Source: Rhynchonema sp. JSB1_4 (taxonomy: Eukaryota; Nematoda; Chromadorea; Monhysterida; Xyalidae). Taken from it: a DNA stretch of 64,000 nt. Under the pieces are notes generated by a model. It ran no database searches. It was not told the DNA's origin and was given only the letters and a program-made list of their open reading frames with translations. The DNA lies in the NCBI GenBank assembly GCA_030248065.1, contig JASAMV010002104.1:57820-121819 (forward strand). The letters are read 5' to 3'. Positions 1-27,200 of this stretch are shown in pieces. The translations under genes and the position numbers were made by a program. The number at the start of each line of letters is the position of its first letter. The stretch's first letter is position 1.

Positions 1-3000
1 TGCGTTTAACTCAATGAAGGAGAGAAAGTTTATGAATGAATATCCTTGTTGATCATCTCCCTCAGAAGAGTAGTAGTGTAGCATCCGACTACATGTTTGC
101 GCAAAGGCAAGCCACACTGCTGGAAACGATACACTTTTCATTAATGGATAGCATGCACGCAAATTATTTATCCCCTTCCAACACAAGTTTCAACACCCTT
201 GGGTATGGAAAACATTGATGTTGCAATCACTCAGCACTGATTTTAGTCTACGCCTTGTGAACAGCGTTAAATCGTAACCCATTACTGTCAACAACAAAGT
301 AACGTGCACTGCACTCCCGCAAGTGCGCAACACCGCGCTCAGTATACAAACGACGCGAACGAACGTATTTTAGTCATGAGTATAACGCCAAAGAAGTTAA
401 AAAACATTTCTGGTATGCAATTTTTTAACTTCATAATACCATGGCGCAATATTCTCGCCAGTGTCAACGACCCCTTCCATGTAAGCGAGTAATGACAATG
501 ATATCACAGCCTTGCTGTGTGTAGAATCTTGCGGGACGCTGAATGCACATTCCATTCGCTTCAAAAAAAACCTACGTGACAAATATTTGACCACGTGATT
601 TATGTAACAAACCAGGGTTCACACCACATAAATACACAGATTCAAAAATTGACAGCATTCAGTTCTGGCACTTTGCAAATTTTGGCCAGAAAAGCTCTGC
701 ACACCACCATATATTCAAAAACAATTTTGCGCAAGACAGTGCACTCAGTAATGTCCCGTATTTTTATGTGTTGTGCGTTGATAACACGCACGGCACGCGC
801 ACGCTACTCGTCAATAATAAACAGCCACATCTTTGACTACTTCAGTTCTCGTCCTTTAAACCATACATTCATTCGCCCACAGAATGTGCGTCCGTAAGCT
901 CCGCCCACTATCGATCGGCGTAATGCGCTGATTGGTCGGGGCCATTGAGCGAGCTGCAGTGGGCGTGTAAGCGAGCAGCAATTCGGTACGGCCTGCAACC
1001 ACCAGCCGCAGCTCGCCTACCCTACAACACACAAACAGGCTGCTGCGCTGCTGGTCGAATGACAGAGCACAAGAGTAAATTGTGCGGTAGACGATGGCGC
1101 GGCTGCGGTTCGTGTCGTACGTGTGCAACGACACACGTATTTTGGACGCGCATACAGACGTACATACAGCTTTTACTTCTTATCCCAGTTTGTTGATGTC
1201 ATCATCACCATAAGCAAAGTGACTGTTAGACGAGAATAATCACTCAGTGAACAAATTTGAACCGCCAAACGATGTCGTGCCCGCATCAACTTGATAACAC
1301 ACAACTTAACACAATCTGGTACATTTGAAGGTGTGCGTGATGCGATTAATTCCCATTATTACATGTGAGAGCGAAAGTAACGCACTGTGTTTGTTGCGGC
1401 AAGCCAACACATGATGTGCACACGCACGCGACACACAAATAAATTCCACACTGTGTAACGAGAAAACATCATAGTGAATTGTTCATTCACTTTGCGGCAA
1501 CGCAAAATACATTCATGTCTGCGTACGAGGCAAAACACTCACATAATGCTATCACTGACGTAATGATACGCTAATAACGTTTTACTGTGTTTTGGCTCTG
1601 ACATCAACACAGTGTTTATTTCAGCAGCAATATTAAGGGGTCTAAATCGAATCAGCTCCAGCTGACGATAGTGTCACCAACGACAAGACGGTTGCAATTT
1701 CGTGGCGACTATGTTTCTCGTAATTTGTTTACTAGAGGTGCTTCAGTTCGACGAAGCAGCTGATACATCTTAATAATGATATTCCTGCATGTGTTTTGAT
1801 GCGTACCGCACTGCGTTGACCGGTCATTCGTCCCAAAATCGCACCTAATCCGGTTAGAAACCAAGAGTGCGCTTGTTTGCACAAAATATTGAACGCAAGC
1901 CTGCGTGCGCCAGAGCGCACGTGGTCCAAACCGGCTGCGGAGTACACCAACGTGTTTACAATTGATTGCTCACATCACAACAAAAACTTGACATTCCAGT
2001 CATTGTCGCGTGATTGTGTTTGCTTCTGCACACACTCCAGATGCAGGTGAGAAGACGCCTGGTCTTTCATAACACAAGGCCTCGGTTACCTTCCCTTTCG
2101 ACTTTTTTCAGATTACCAGTAAGCGGCTGCCATTCAAGTCCAAATTATGGCTTTGCTTTGCTAGATGATTGCCCAAAGATCACAGGTGTGGCGGAACCTG
2201 GACATGGCTTTCCTCATGCAGAGAATTTCAGATTAACAAAAGACAGCTAAAAGAGTACCAACGAAAATTAGCTTTCCTGTGCACCATGGGACAGTTCTAC
2301 CATGACACAGATTTACAGAGTTCACTCATGACTCTTTCATTTGTTCAGCATGGCAGCCAGCATTGTTTGCTTGTCATCTACTGACGGAGCTTGTGTTGTT
2401 GCTTGCATCCAACAGCTTCATTGAGCTTGCATGCGTTCACCGTTGGTTTCAAAACAATACGCTGCACAACCAACGCATGAACGTTCTCACACTTATCTAG
2501 TTACGCTGAAGCTTACAATGAAACAGTGCCGTAAATAAACAGTTAATCCAAACACAGCATCTCGCTGCAACAGTGTGGTGGGTTTTCATGGAGGCAAGTC
2601 ATGTCAGCTCTTTCAACTTTCTTCTTGTCTTATACCACCCACACACGCATAGCTGACACAGTTGCTAAATTACGTTGGTCACAATTAAGGGCTGCTGGTT
2701 GTATACGACGACAACGAGATCAAAGGCAAACCCACCGCAATAATTAAGCGGTAACTGGACACAATTGTCCTCCAGGTTCAGTGGTGGTGTCGATGTGATG
2801 TATAAATGACACGCAGCGGTTGACGGTGACCGACGGCAAAATAATTATGATTAATGACGCAAGTTGCGTTTAATCTCGATGTTAGCAGCAGCTGCTTTGT
2901 TGAGCGAGTAATTGAATTGTATGTCTGCTGCTACCAAGCGAACGCGACTTCTGTTGCCGAGCGAACGATGTGTCGCAAACAGCAACGGAATCTGAAAATA

Positions 3001-5190
3001 GCACCAAGCCAATAGCACGTTTGTCCATTGATTCATTTTATTACTTTCTCAAAAGTTATCAAGATTGCAGTGACAGGTAATATAAAAACAAAGGCAAAAA
3101 ATGGGATGAGATCGGTAAGTTAACAGTTGACAGAACACGAGACATTTTCACGACACTTTGGACTTTGATAATACTTACAGCGTTAACATGCATCTAAAAG
3201 AAACAAGTGGCTTGGTGCAATAAACAACAAGCGACAAACAGACGCCATGTTTTCACTGATAAGAGAAACACGAAATGGGCATCAAGCATTAAAACGAAAC
3301 AGCTGACAGATGCATTCCATCCTGATGAGCATAAAGTAAAAGTGGAAAACAAAAAACGGTAAAGATATCAAAGTGAATGAATAGTATTTACTTTTTTAAC
3401 TTGGCATGCATCAACTGGTCGATGTAAAAAAACAACAAAATTATTAACATAAAATACTGAAATCAACAAACCAACCAACAAACAAAACGACATGAACGCG
3501 TCATAAACAAAACAAAGCGGAACATAATTATTTCGCAATCGTACCGAAAAGGGGTAGCGCGGCAACAGCGTCACATGCACAGGCAAGCGTTGGCCGGAAG
3601 CAAACACGTACGCATACACACACACACGAAGAGATCGGATGATGTTTTCTACGCTCAATAGAACGCGCAAACACACACACACGAGAGTGAGAGCACGCAC
3701 GTGTGCGTGGGCCATTTAATCCAGTGCTTAGTATCAACAATGAACCGCCACTGGTGTCCTAAACGGCCACTGTCGTGAACACCACCCAAAAACGAACGGC
3801 GGTTGTACAAACGGGACCTCCAACGTTGTTGAGCGCGCTGCACTGCCACAAAACGTACGGACCAAGCAAAACCATACAGCGCGACGCGACAACGGAACGC
3901 GCAAAACGAACACACGCACACAGACAAAACACTCGGAGCAGCACAGCAGTGCGCGTACGTAGACACCGCCACGGTCAGTCGCTGTACGGCGGGTAGACGG
4001 CTGCAGAAGAACACACAACGACAGTGCCTATGTGCGGGGACATGTCCGTACACGTCAGTGCAGTGCATTGTACGGGCATGTACACGTATACTCAGCTGAC
4101 AAACAAGTCATATGCAAGTACGGTCATTGGCTGAAACGCCGCGGTCACGTGACTGCCGCCAACACAAGTGTGCCGAACGCCAGCTGGCGACCGCGCGTGC
4201 GTACACTGTCACATCAAGGGTAAACAACTGACCTGACCCAACCGGTACCGGCCCCTGTTGATTCTGTGGCTTGCGACGGCACGATTGAACCCGCTTGACC
4301 TCGCATCCTTCCTTGTGCAGCAGGGCAAACAAAACAATAAAGCAGGGTGAAAACCGTGAACGCGACACAAAACGGTAATTTGCCAATTAAGATCATGGCA
4401 GCAGCTTCGAGAAAGCATTTGCAAGTGACAGGAACACGCAAACAAAACAGGAGATCAATCGGTGTTTCAGACACACGTTTTATTCACGAAATTTACCCTA
4501 CTTGTTTTCTGTTCACCAACTTTTCAGCAGCAAAATAATAACGCACAACAGCAATTTCAATCTGAGAAACAATGAAATGACGCCATGTCGACAGTAAAGA
4601 TTAATTTTAACAGGACGCAAATATACTTCTCCAGAAAAAACTACAGTAGATACACGCACAAGAGTTATGTCTTAAATGTAATGTTGAACAAGGTTTGTCA
4701 CTGTTTCGAGAGATGAAAAGCGCTGACTTGCGAATAATACGAAACCAAAATGAGAGGCCTAAAAGTTGACGAAGGAAAAGTTATGGTTCAAAAACGAAAA
4801 ATTTGCGTGAAGTATGAAAATCGAAAGCAATGTTCGTACCAGGTCACCATACATTGCGCAAGTTACGTTGCGCACAAAAAAAGCGCGAGAAAACAGTTTC
4901 TCACGAAAAAAACACGTTACCTAAAAATAATTGGAATTCACATGATCAATAACACACGCACACAACGACGGGCACACGAATATTGAAACCAACAAACAGC
5001 AGCAACAAAGCAAAAAACAGAAAAGAAAAATGAGAAATATAAATTTCTTTAAATGGGGTCGGTGCGGATGGGAGCACAGTGCTGAATTTTGATTAACATG
5101 AAATAATTCCAGAATAGCAACAGCAGCGCGTCCGACCACAACCCACATGACAATGTCAACAACACAAAGGGCGCATCATCCATCGAACAA
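1..5190. other. Region without a recognised gene, downstream of the helicase
   Basis: I see no ORF with homology, splice logic or conserved motif in this stretch. Open frames are short and overlap on both strands. Around 900-1000 and 4110-4200 there are promoter-like clusters: CCAAT-type ATTGG motifs, a CACGTG E-box and GC-rich sequence. They may belong to an unseen gene or be chance. CA-rich simple sequence occurs near 3610-3690. Confidence 0.4.
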
Positions 5191-17961
<12,771 letters not shown>

Positions 17962-18872
17962 TTTGAGCGAAAATTCGACTGTTGTTTGTTCTTGAGTGTA
18001 TCGAATCCCAACCTGACCAAACTGGTTGTTGACGTCACTGTTAATAGTTGGATGAACACAAATTGCGTCTGAAAATGACAACTGAGGTTATTCAAAAATA
18101 AGAAATGCAAAAACATGATGCACAGACAGTACAACTGAACAAGCTGGAATCAACGAAAATGCTGAATCATCATACATACACCTGATCGATCATCGAACAA
18201 AATTGAAGAAATTTCTCTTTCATTTCGTTTTTTGTCGTGAATCTACCGTAACCCAAGTTCAGGACCATTCTGGCACCTGTGGAGATTGGGGTGGCGGAGG
18301 GAGGCGATCCGAGATGGTAAACTGGTCATTCTGGCGAGACGTGGGATATTGGGTGGTTTCACAAACAAAGTCAAGGTCACCGCCAAGCTCAAAGTCAAAG
18401 TTCAATGTCAGAGTTTCAGTGTCGCGCTGACTGATGCAACAAACTCGGTTTTCAAAACCAGGTGTCAACTATGGTATGACAGGTTGTTGTGCGCGGTTGG
18501 ATGCGTTGGACAGAAGCATGTATAACTGCCTCTTTTCAGAAATTTATAAAACTCAGAGCTACTCTTCCAACATGCTTGTGCTACATCCCTAAGATAATAT
18601 TTTGGTGAGAAATCGTTTAGAAAATCGTGCTTGCTGCATGAGCAAGCGTGACGACGAAACATCTGGATCTGACTTTGCACCTTGACGTTGAGCTTGACGG
18701 TGAACTTAACTTTGTTTTGTGAACTCCATCCATTGATACCAATACCGGATGGGTTTCGGGAGTCGCACCCATAAATACCAATAAACTATTTGGAGCAGTA
18801 TCTTATCGGTTCAGGATGTTACACCGTCGCAGAAGGGGTCACCACACAAACAGTATGGCCACATCCACCCAG

Positions 18873-19739
18873 TTAGGGCGCGCCCATGTAGGCCAGGGCC
18901 AGGGCCGGGGCCGGGGCCATGAAAAATAATCTATGTCCGAGGCCCTGGCCCCGGCCCCGGCCCTGGCCTACATGGGCGCACCGACAGGGCCGGGGCCGGT
19001 GCGAAACATTTTTCTGGATAGGCGACGTTTCAACTACAGGGTTGTCAATAAACCAACATTGGTTTCGTGTATGCAGCTGTGCGTGCGTTTTCACGTTGGG
19101 TGCGCTATTGCCTGATTTATCAAGGGCATCGCTGTCTTGTGTTTTTCTTTAGATCATACAAATTTGCAAATTGGAAATTCAGGCTGCAGTTTGAAACATT
19201 GTTGACAAAACACTGAACTTCTACCCGCAATTATACACATATAGTCCGCTTTTGAACGTGCACATACACGACGTGCGCTTTTCGCTTATTGGTTGAATTA
19301 TAGGTTACTCGAATATCGCGCAGTCATGTCGTTTACTGTGGTTGCTCAAACAATTTATGTCATCTGGTGACTTTTCATCAGCCAGTATTTTTAAGAATAA
19401 ACAGCTTTATATTAATTTGCTTGAACAAATACATATGCATAACCTAAATAAAACCCCAAAATGACCGTGCCCTTGATACATCAGGCAACAGCACACCCAA
19501 CACGAACACACACGCACAGCTGCATATGTATACGAAACCAATGTTGGATTATTGACAACCCTGTAGTTCTGACGTCGCCTATCCAGAAAAATATTTCGCA
19601 CCGGCCCCGGCCCTGTCGGTGCGCCCATGAAGGCCAGGGCCGGGGCCGGGGCCAGGACCTCGGACATAGATTATTTTTCATGGCCCCGGCCCCGGCCTCG
19701 GCCCCGGCCCTGGCCCTGGCCTACATGGGCGCGCCCTAA
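18873..19739. repeat. Large GC-rich fold-back between the helicase and Ro60 genes
   Basis: Arms of roughly 270 bp (18873-about 19141 and about 19459-19739) are inverted copies. Each begins TAGGGCGCGCCCATGTAGGC and holds nested GGCCCTGGCC/GGCCGGGGCC palindromes. It lies in the intergenic space between two divergent genes (17961 - and 21281 +). Confidence 0.8.
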
Positions 19740-21280
19740 AGTAAATCACGCACTTAGCGTGCAGCTGTTTTTGTCGTGCCGGTATCTCACATCGGCAGGC
19801 TCGTTAGGACAGTACAGGACACCGTTATCGTAGGTACTTTATGTGGGCTGGGGTCACACACAACGCTGAATAGTTAGCGAAGCGACAACATGCGCCTGTG
19901 CTTCCAGTTGAACAACATTCGATTATGATCACCAAAGAGTGGTGCTCACGTGCACGTGCGACATTCAGATCATTTGAGGCGTTGGGGAATTTGGAATGCC
20001 CGTGTCAATAGGGTTGGTCAATTCAGCATCCACAGTTGCAAATACATCACCACGGCTCCAGAACAAAAAATAATCAGTTCAAACTCAGATTGTTGGAGCA
20101 AAATGGTCCGATTCCAATATTTTATTATCATCAGGATAATCCTGTTTTTTTTCAGCTTATGAGATGACCATCCCCCTAAAACAGAGTTGTCACGTGACCA
20201 CGTGGACACCGGATTCCTCGCCCGAAATTACCGTTTCACTGGATTTTGCCGAAATGCATTTTCTGGTTCCTCCATACTGTAGGTATTTAATCACAGGCCT
20301 GGCCTGGACTCAAATATATTGCTTGTTCCTGCTGGATTGCAGTGACCGGGCACAGGATGAATGAAGGTGATTTGACCAATCTTTTCTGTACGAGATTAAT
20401 TTCAATAGCTTGAACTCTCGGTAAAGCTGCGTTTCACAGCGATATGTAAAAACTGCTATCATATTCGATGGTGAAAATCAGTGAGCACAGAACAGGGAAC
20501 AGAGAAGTCGCGCTGCTTTGAATTGTGGGACACGCCGACACACGCGTTTATGTGAGTGCAGAGTGCACGCACTATTGTGCACACGTAACCCGGCAGTTGG
20601 TACACATTGCACACCCTCAGGCTAGCAACCAACCATTCGTCAGCACAACACATCTGATCAACTTCCGCCCATTGCACACTATTGAATCGCAGTTTATCGA
20701 GTCGGCATAATGTCAAAGCACCACCACATTCGTGCTTCTTTCATTGAATGAGCTCCGTTATTGCCCCTGGTTGCTGTGTCATTGCACAATCGTCGAGCAA
20801 GATAACGGGGCAGCATATGCACGTGGGGTTACTATTGGATACGACATTGTGCAACAGGCCCACCACCAGCTATAAGCCTCCAATGGACGTCAATCAGTGT
20901 TGTGTCGTATTATGTTGTCAGAGGCACATATATTGCGAAACGCAAAGCAACTTCATGATATGTTCGTATGTGTACTAGTACTGGTTACCACCGCTCGCCG
21001 CAGCGAATGTAGAAGTAGAGTCACTCTAGACTGATGAGCACTTTTTGCGTGAAATCGTGGATCATATGCACTGATTGCAACAACAATTGCATTTCTCGCT
21101 GCACAATTTGAAATTGTGGGTCCTTTTGTTTTTGTTCTCTTTCTTGGTTTTTTGTCGTTTTCCTCCGGCTCCCCCCGCACGCGCCCGCCGCACTGCAACT
21201 GATTTTCAAATGGCCGTCTTTCACTGATTTTTTTTGCACAGCCAAATTCTTCAACTGAACTGAACTCCTGAGGCTCCAAA

Positions 21281-24200
21281 ATGTCGAACGAAACGCCCAT
21301 GCAGGGGGTTGAAAATGGCACAGCGTCTGCTTCGGAGCTGCAAGCGCCGGACAGCGAATTCGAGATGAAGAAGCTGAAAAAGTCGTTGCAGGATTTGACA
21401 ATGGTTGGGGAAAACGCCAAAGATGCGCTCGCCGATGCTTTGCCAGTGCCACAAAGTCAACCTCTGGATGAACGACAGGTTAATGGGCGAGGGGGCTGGT
21501 GTCTGACTGCTTGTTTCGTTATTATAGTGACTACTGAAAAAAGGGTTTATTTTCCGGAAAACAAAAGGTTTTTTTTCGGGAGCCCGGTAATCTTCGAAAA
21601 TACCGTAAAAAAAAGTCGTGCGACAGTGACCTCAGGGGGGACCCCCTCCCCCCAGGAACTACACTGCCCCTATCTCCCCGTCCGGGTGCACTATCTCCCC
21701 AAATTTTGCCTAAAATAGGTATTTTAGGCTTAAATGGGCATTTTTAGTCTTAAGATGTGGTGTGAGTTTAGGTCATTGTTGTCAAAAATCGCCAAAATAC
21801 CCTTTTTTCGCCAGAATCGCCAGAATTTTTTCCGAAAAGGGCAAAAATAGGTCAAATTTTCTGCCTTAAAAAGTGACTTTTCCTGAATTTGGGTCCTCCC
21901 CCTCCTTCCCCCTCGGGGGTACACTATCTCCCCCTCCGAAAAAAAACGGGGGGTCCGCTATCTCCCCCTCCATACTAGGAACTACACTGGCGACAGGTAC
22001 TCCCATTTCAATTTGGCCTTCTTGCGTGAAAGGTGCCAAAATTACGCGCGCTGCATGTTTTCACGTTTTGTACAATATTTGGTACAAAAAGCGCGAAATT
22101 CCAAGCAAGCGCTATGTAAAAATGACTTTCAAAAATGGAACAAGCACCAGATAGAAATGACTTTTTGGATTTGGCGGCTCCCTTGGCCAAAAGCTGTATT
22201 CGCCGCTGGCGCGACGTTTGCCAAAAAACCTCATTTTTTATAAATACGGTGTTTTTATTCGTATCTTGACACCATCGGGTATCAGGTTATTTTCGAAGGA
22301 TCGGCATCGGCATTTCAAGTATCGGCCATCGGCTATCCAAATACCCCCCTGATACCGAATCCCATAGTGGCTACTTGTGACGGGAGATACTGTACCTTTG
22401 GACCTAAAGTGGAGATACCGGGGTACTGTACCCAGGACCTTGGGGGAACTCATGTTGGCGGCTGGGTGTGGGGGGGGAGAAATTTTAGGGGGAGGCACCG
22501 AGATAACTTGCATCCAGATTTCTGCAATACGAATGTTTTCCAGGTGCTCAATAAGGCCGGCGGTTACGTGTACCAAGTGAGCGACGAACAGCGAGTGCGT
22601 CGATTCCTCATTCTGGGCACCGAGGGCGGCAGCTACTATTGCAGCGAACAGGAATTGACGTTGGACAATGTCAGGCACTTGATTCGGATCATCAATGCCG
22701 GTTAGTGGATGCCACTGCAGTGTTGTTGCCGCCTGCCCAATCTGTTTACGTCGATGTTTCTCATAATTGTTTGAGCCTAATTTTGTTTTGAAAAAAGGAA
22801 TTTGCAACACTTTTTTCACAACTTCCCGTTCAACGTCAGGGAAAGGCGGCATGGTTCTGAAAGAGTTGGTTGAGATCAGTCGAGCCGGTCGTGCAGCGAA
22901 ACAACAACCAACGATCTTTGCTTTGGCATTGTGTGCTCGGCACAAGGTTGGCGAAGAAATATTTGTCAATAAATAAGTGTTAACTGTCAGCAATGGTGTG
23001 GCTGGGGGGGGGTGGGGGTCCCCCCCCAAGGTACAGTAGGTAGGTTGCCGCCCCTCGCCTGGTACAGTAGGTAGGTTGCCGCCCCTCCCCTGGTACAGTA
23101 GGTAGGTTGCCGCCCCACCTAACTTTTCACCCAAAACATTCATTTTTGGCTTAAAATTGCATAAAATTGGCATATTTGTCTGAAAATAGGCGAAAAATCG
23201 CGCGCTGCGCGCGAAATTAGTGTTTTAGGCCACATTTTCTTCAGTATTTAGACATAAAAAATTTCGGTTTCCAGATGACCCCCCCCAAGTGGTACGACCC
23301 CCCCCCCCTAGCTCGGCTGGTACAGTAGGTAGGTTGCCACTGTCAGTCATCATCTTTGTAGGAAACAAAAGTTTCATTTTGGTCCGGCTTAGAACACAAA
23401 TTCGTAACAAAACAATATTTTCAGTTGGATGACTATCGCAAAGAACTGAAGAAAATCGGCGAGGCCAACACGGCTGAGGTGAAGCGAATGAAATACTTCG
23501 AAAAATTGCACGAGGCCGCGTATCAGTGTGTGCCGATCGTGTGTCGCATTCCCACGCATTTGTTCATGTTGGTTCTCCTTGCTATGTTTTGTTTTTCGTT
23601 AATCTTTTGAAAAAAGTTTTTGTTGTTCGTTTCAGGTTTGTGAAATACTGCGAAACGATAGCCAAAACGGGTGACGGTGAAAAGACGAGTTCAGGTAATT
23701 CCCAAGATATTCAGTTCGTATTTGCATCGCAAGTTATCTCGCAACTTGAAAAATTATCCCCACTAAACGAGGACGAATAAAAATAAATTTATGCAGTGAC
23801 AAACTGTTATTCAGGTTGCTATGTTTGTTTGTTTTATCGCTCCCCAATGACGCATAAACCGTGCAAGTAAATTAGTAATGAAAGCACAGTTATAACACCG
23901 GGTGGGACAATTGCGGAAATACAAAACAGTTACAACATTGGTTGTTTCAGGCTGGTCTCGCATGCATCGCACGGCCATTGCAAATTGGTATCTGAAACGC
24001 GATCCGATGAAACTGTGCGAACACGTGACCAAGTACCGTAATCGCGAAGGTCGGTGATGATGTTGCAGGTATTGAAAAATACCTTGTGATAAAAAAAATG
24101 TACCACAATTGTGCATCCCAGGTTGGTCGCATCGCGATCTGATGCGTTTGTCTCACCCGGTAGCCAAGGGCGAGAAGACAGGTCACGCAGATGTGTTGTG

Positions 24201-27200
24201 CTACGTGGTGAAGGGACACGAAGAGCTGTTGAAACGAAAACGGGATAGGACACCGGATGTTGAGGGCGCAGAACCGGTGAAAAAGGTTTGGCATTGTCTG
24301 TTGTCAACTGGCAAGGCTTGGCTGTCTCGTAAGAGTGATGAAAATATTTTATGCGTTCTATGTGTTTCCCAGCATTTTTCAAACAATTGGTGTCAACTAA
24401 CAGCGCTTGCAAAAGTCTAAAAACGGAAAACATATATTTCACGTCATGATCACAGGTGGCCAAATACTTGTCAGCGGTGGAGACGTTGTCGAAGTCGACG
24501 GATGCACAAACAGCCAGTCAATTGATCACCGAACACCATCTGGTGCGTGAGCACGTGCCAACTGAACTGTTGAACGACGTGGACGTGTGGCGTGCGCTGA
24601 CGGCTGACATGCCCATGACTGCGATGATCAGAAATCTCGGTTGGTTGATTTTTGTTGCGAAATTTCGGAAAGACTGAACGTCACCCACCCTGTGATTTTC
24701 CTTGAAATTTCAGGCAAAATGAGCTCGATCGGAATCCTCACGCCGAACTCGGCTGAGACGCAGAAAATCGTGTCCGATCTGAACGACATCGAAAAGCTGA
24801 AGAAAGCCCGCGTGCATCCGTTCTCTGTGCTTCAGGTCAATAGTGAACTTCCGTGGTTTTTTTATATTTTTGGGTCAAATTGAGTTATAATTTGAAGAAA
24901 AAATGCGGTGCAATATAAACGCGGCTTGAACACAGGAATAGGGATCGGGCATGTCGGGTGTCGGCATTCAAAAAAGAGGTATCGGGTTTTGATACCCTCA
25001 GATTTCTTCCAAGATGTTGGGTGTCGGCACCCAAGAGTATCTGTGTCGGGTATCCTCCAATCCCGCTCCCAACACAGGAACACAAACTTATGCTCGCTCC
25101 TATCCAGTGTAGTTCCTGGGGGGGGTCCCCCCTCGGGTACACTAATAGTGTAATAGGGAGATAGTATCTCCCCCTCAGGCAGTGTAGTTCCTGGTCCGGA
25201 GGGGGAACAGACGTACCCTCCACTATTTTCGGAGGGGGAACAGACGTACCTACCTGGGGGGGGGGGGACGGGGGGGGCAAGTCCCAATCTGGGGGGGGGG
25301 GACGGAAAAAAGTCATTTTTTGAGGTCGAAAAATTGGACTATTTTTGCCTTCTTTTGCGAAAAATCCCCTATAAAAAGGGTATTTTGGCGTTTTTTTGGA
25401 GGTTTCACCTAAAGTTTACCTATTTTTGGCCCAAAAATGCCTATTTTAGGCCTAAATTTGCCAATTTTAGGAAAAAATTGGGGGAGCAGACGTACCCGGA
25501 GGGGGAACAGTGGGGCAGGCGTACCTCGGAGGGGGAACAGACGTCCCCGGGGGGGGGTCCCCCCCCCCCCCCCCCCCCCCCAGGAACTACACTGCCCTCA
25601 GGTGGTACACTATCCCCCTCTCTCCCCCTCCGGGTACACTATCTCCCCCCAATTTTTGCCTAAAATAGGCATTTTTAGGCCTAAAATGGGCATTTTTATA
25701 CCAAAAATGTGTGATTTTTAGGTCAATGTTCTCAAAAGTCGCCAAAATGCCCTTTTTATGAAGAATTTTTTCCAAAAATAGGTCAAATTTTCCACCTCAA
25801 AAAGTGACTTTTTCCCGAATTTGGGTCTTCCCCCCCCCCTTCCCCCCTCGGGGGTACACTATCTCCCCCTCCGAAAAAAAACGGAGGGTCCGCTATCTCG
25901 CCCTCCGGACCAGGAACTACACTGCTCCTATCTGAACATTTTGTACATCTAACTTTTCAGGCATTGCACGTCTACAAAAACAGAAGGGGCATTCGAGGCA
26001 AATTGACGTGGAAAGACGTGCCTGAGGTTTGTTCCTTGTGACCGTTGAAGTGCAAGCTCCTATTTTGTGATGCTTGACCATTTGATAAACAAAACAACAA
26101 AGATACATTTATCGCAACAATGGCAATTTTCACTTGCAGATCAGCGCAGCACTCGAGTCGGCCTTCTACAAGACGTTCACGAACGTACCGAAAACCAATC
26201 AACGTTACCTGATCGCTTTGGATGTGAGCGGGTCGATGGGTGACACAATCATGAACAGCGCGGTGTCCTGTCGCGCTGCCAGCAGTGCCATGAGCTTGAT
26301 TCTGTTGAGGAATGAGGATAAGGTATTGGATGATTTTCAGGCTGAGTTTTCTTTTATTTTCTCTTCAACTTTCTTTTCTGTTTCCAGGTCGATGTGGTCG
26401 CATTTCAAACGGAGCTGGTTGAATTGAATGCCAGCAAAATTCGCAACAACGACCTGGAATCATTCATGAACATGACTTGCGGCATGCCTTTTGGTTTGTT
26501 TTGAAAAATATCAACAGGAAGATATGATCAAGAGAAAATGCTCGTTATTATTTGTTTTTTATGCAGCTTTTACTACTCTATTAGTATAGATCATAGTCAT
26601 ATTTATAAGAAATAAATAATAACACTGCTACACATCCCTTTTACTTAGGTGGCACCGATTGTGCGCAGCCGATGTTGTTTGCGTTGGAGAAAAAGCGTGA
26701 GTACGATGTGTTCGTCGTGTACACGGACAGTGAGACCTGGCATGGAGATGTGAGTGAAAGTTGTGTTTTCTCTTTTCTTGTTTTATGTATCTGGTTTTGA
26801 TCATGTTGGTTTTGTGAAACAAATTTCATTTTTTCCAGGTTCATCCCACCGAGGCGCTGCGCAAGTATCGTGAGAAAATGAAGTTGCCAAATGCGAAGTT
26901 GATTGTTGTTGGTTAGTGCTCTCAAAATTCTTTTTGTTTTCCTGCTATCGTGATGTCGCTCAAACTTCGTGACGTCCCCATTGATGCATGTAAATATTTG
27001 GGTTAATGCTATTGTTGTCGACGCAACTGCCGGTGATTCATGCACACGCAGCTGGCCAAGTGTCTGCTATGTGGTGGTTTGTTGCAACACACTTTGGTTG
27101 CAATGCGAACCATGAGCACGACTAGCGCGACGACACTGGTGTGAAAATTGGAAAGCAGCTCTGAATGACTTGAATATGCACGGTTGGCTTTATCAAACTT

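Noticed and set aside
3368..4068. Cys/Val/Arg-rich minus-strand frames
   Set aside because: They come from CA/CG-rich simple sequence; several overlapping frames exist and none has homology or splice sites.
22238..23173. 311-codon frame on the minus strand
   Set aside because: It runs antisense to Ro60 exons 2 and 3 and through a transposon, and has no recognisable domain.
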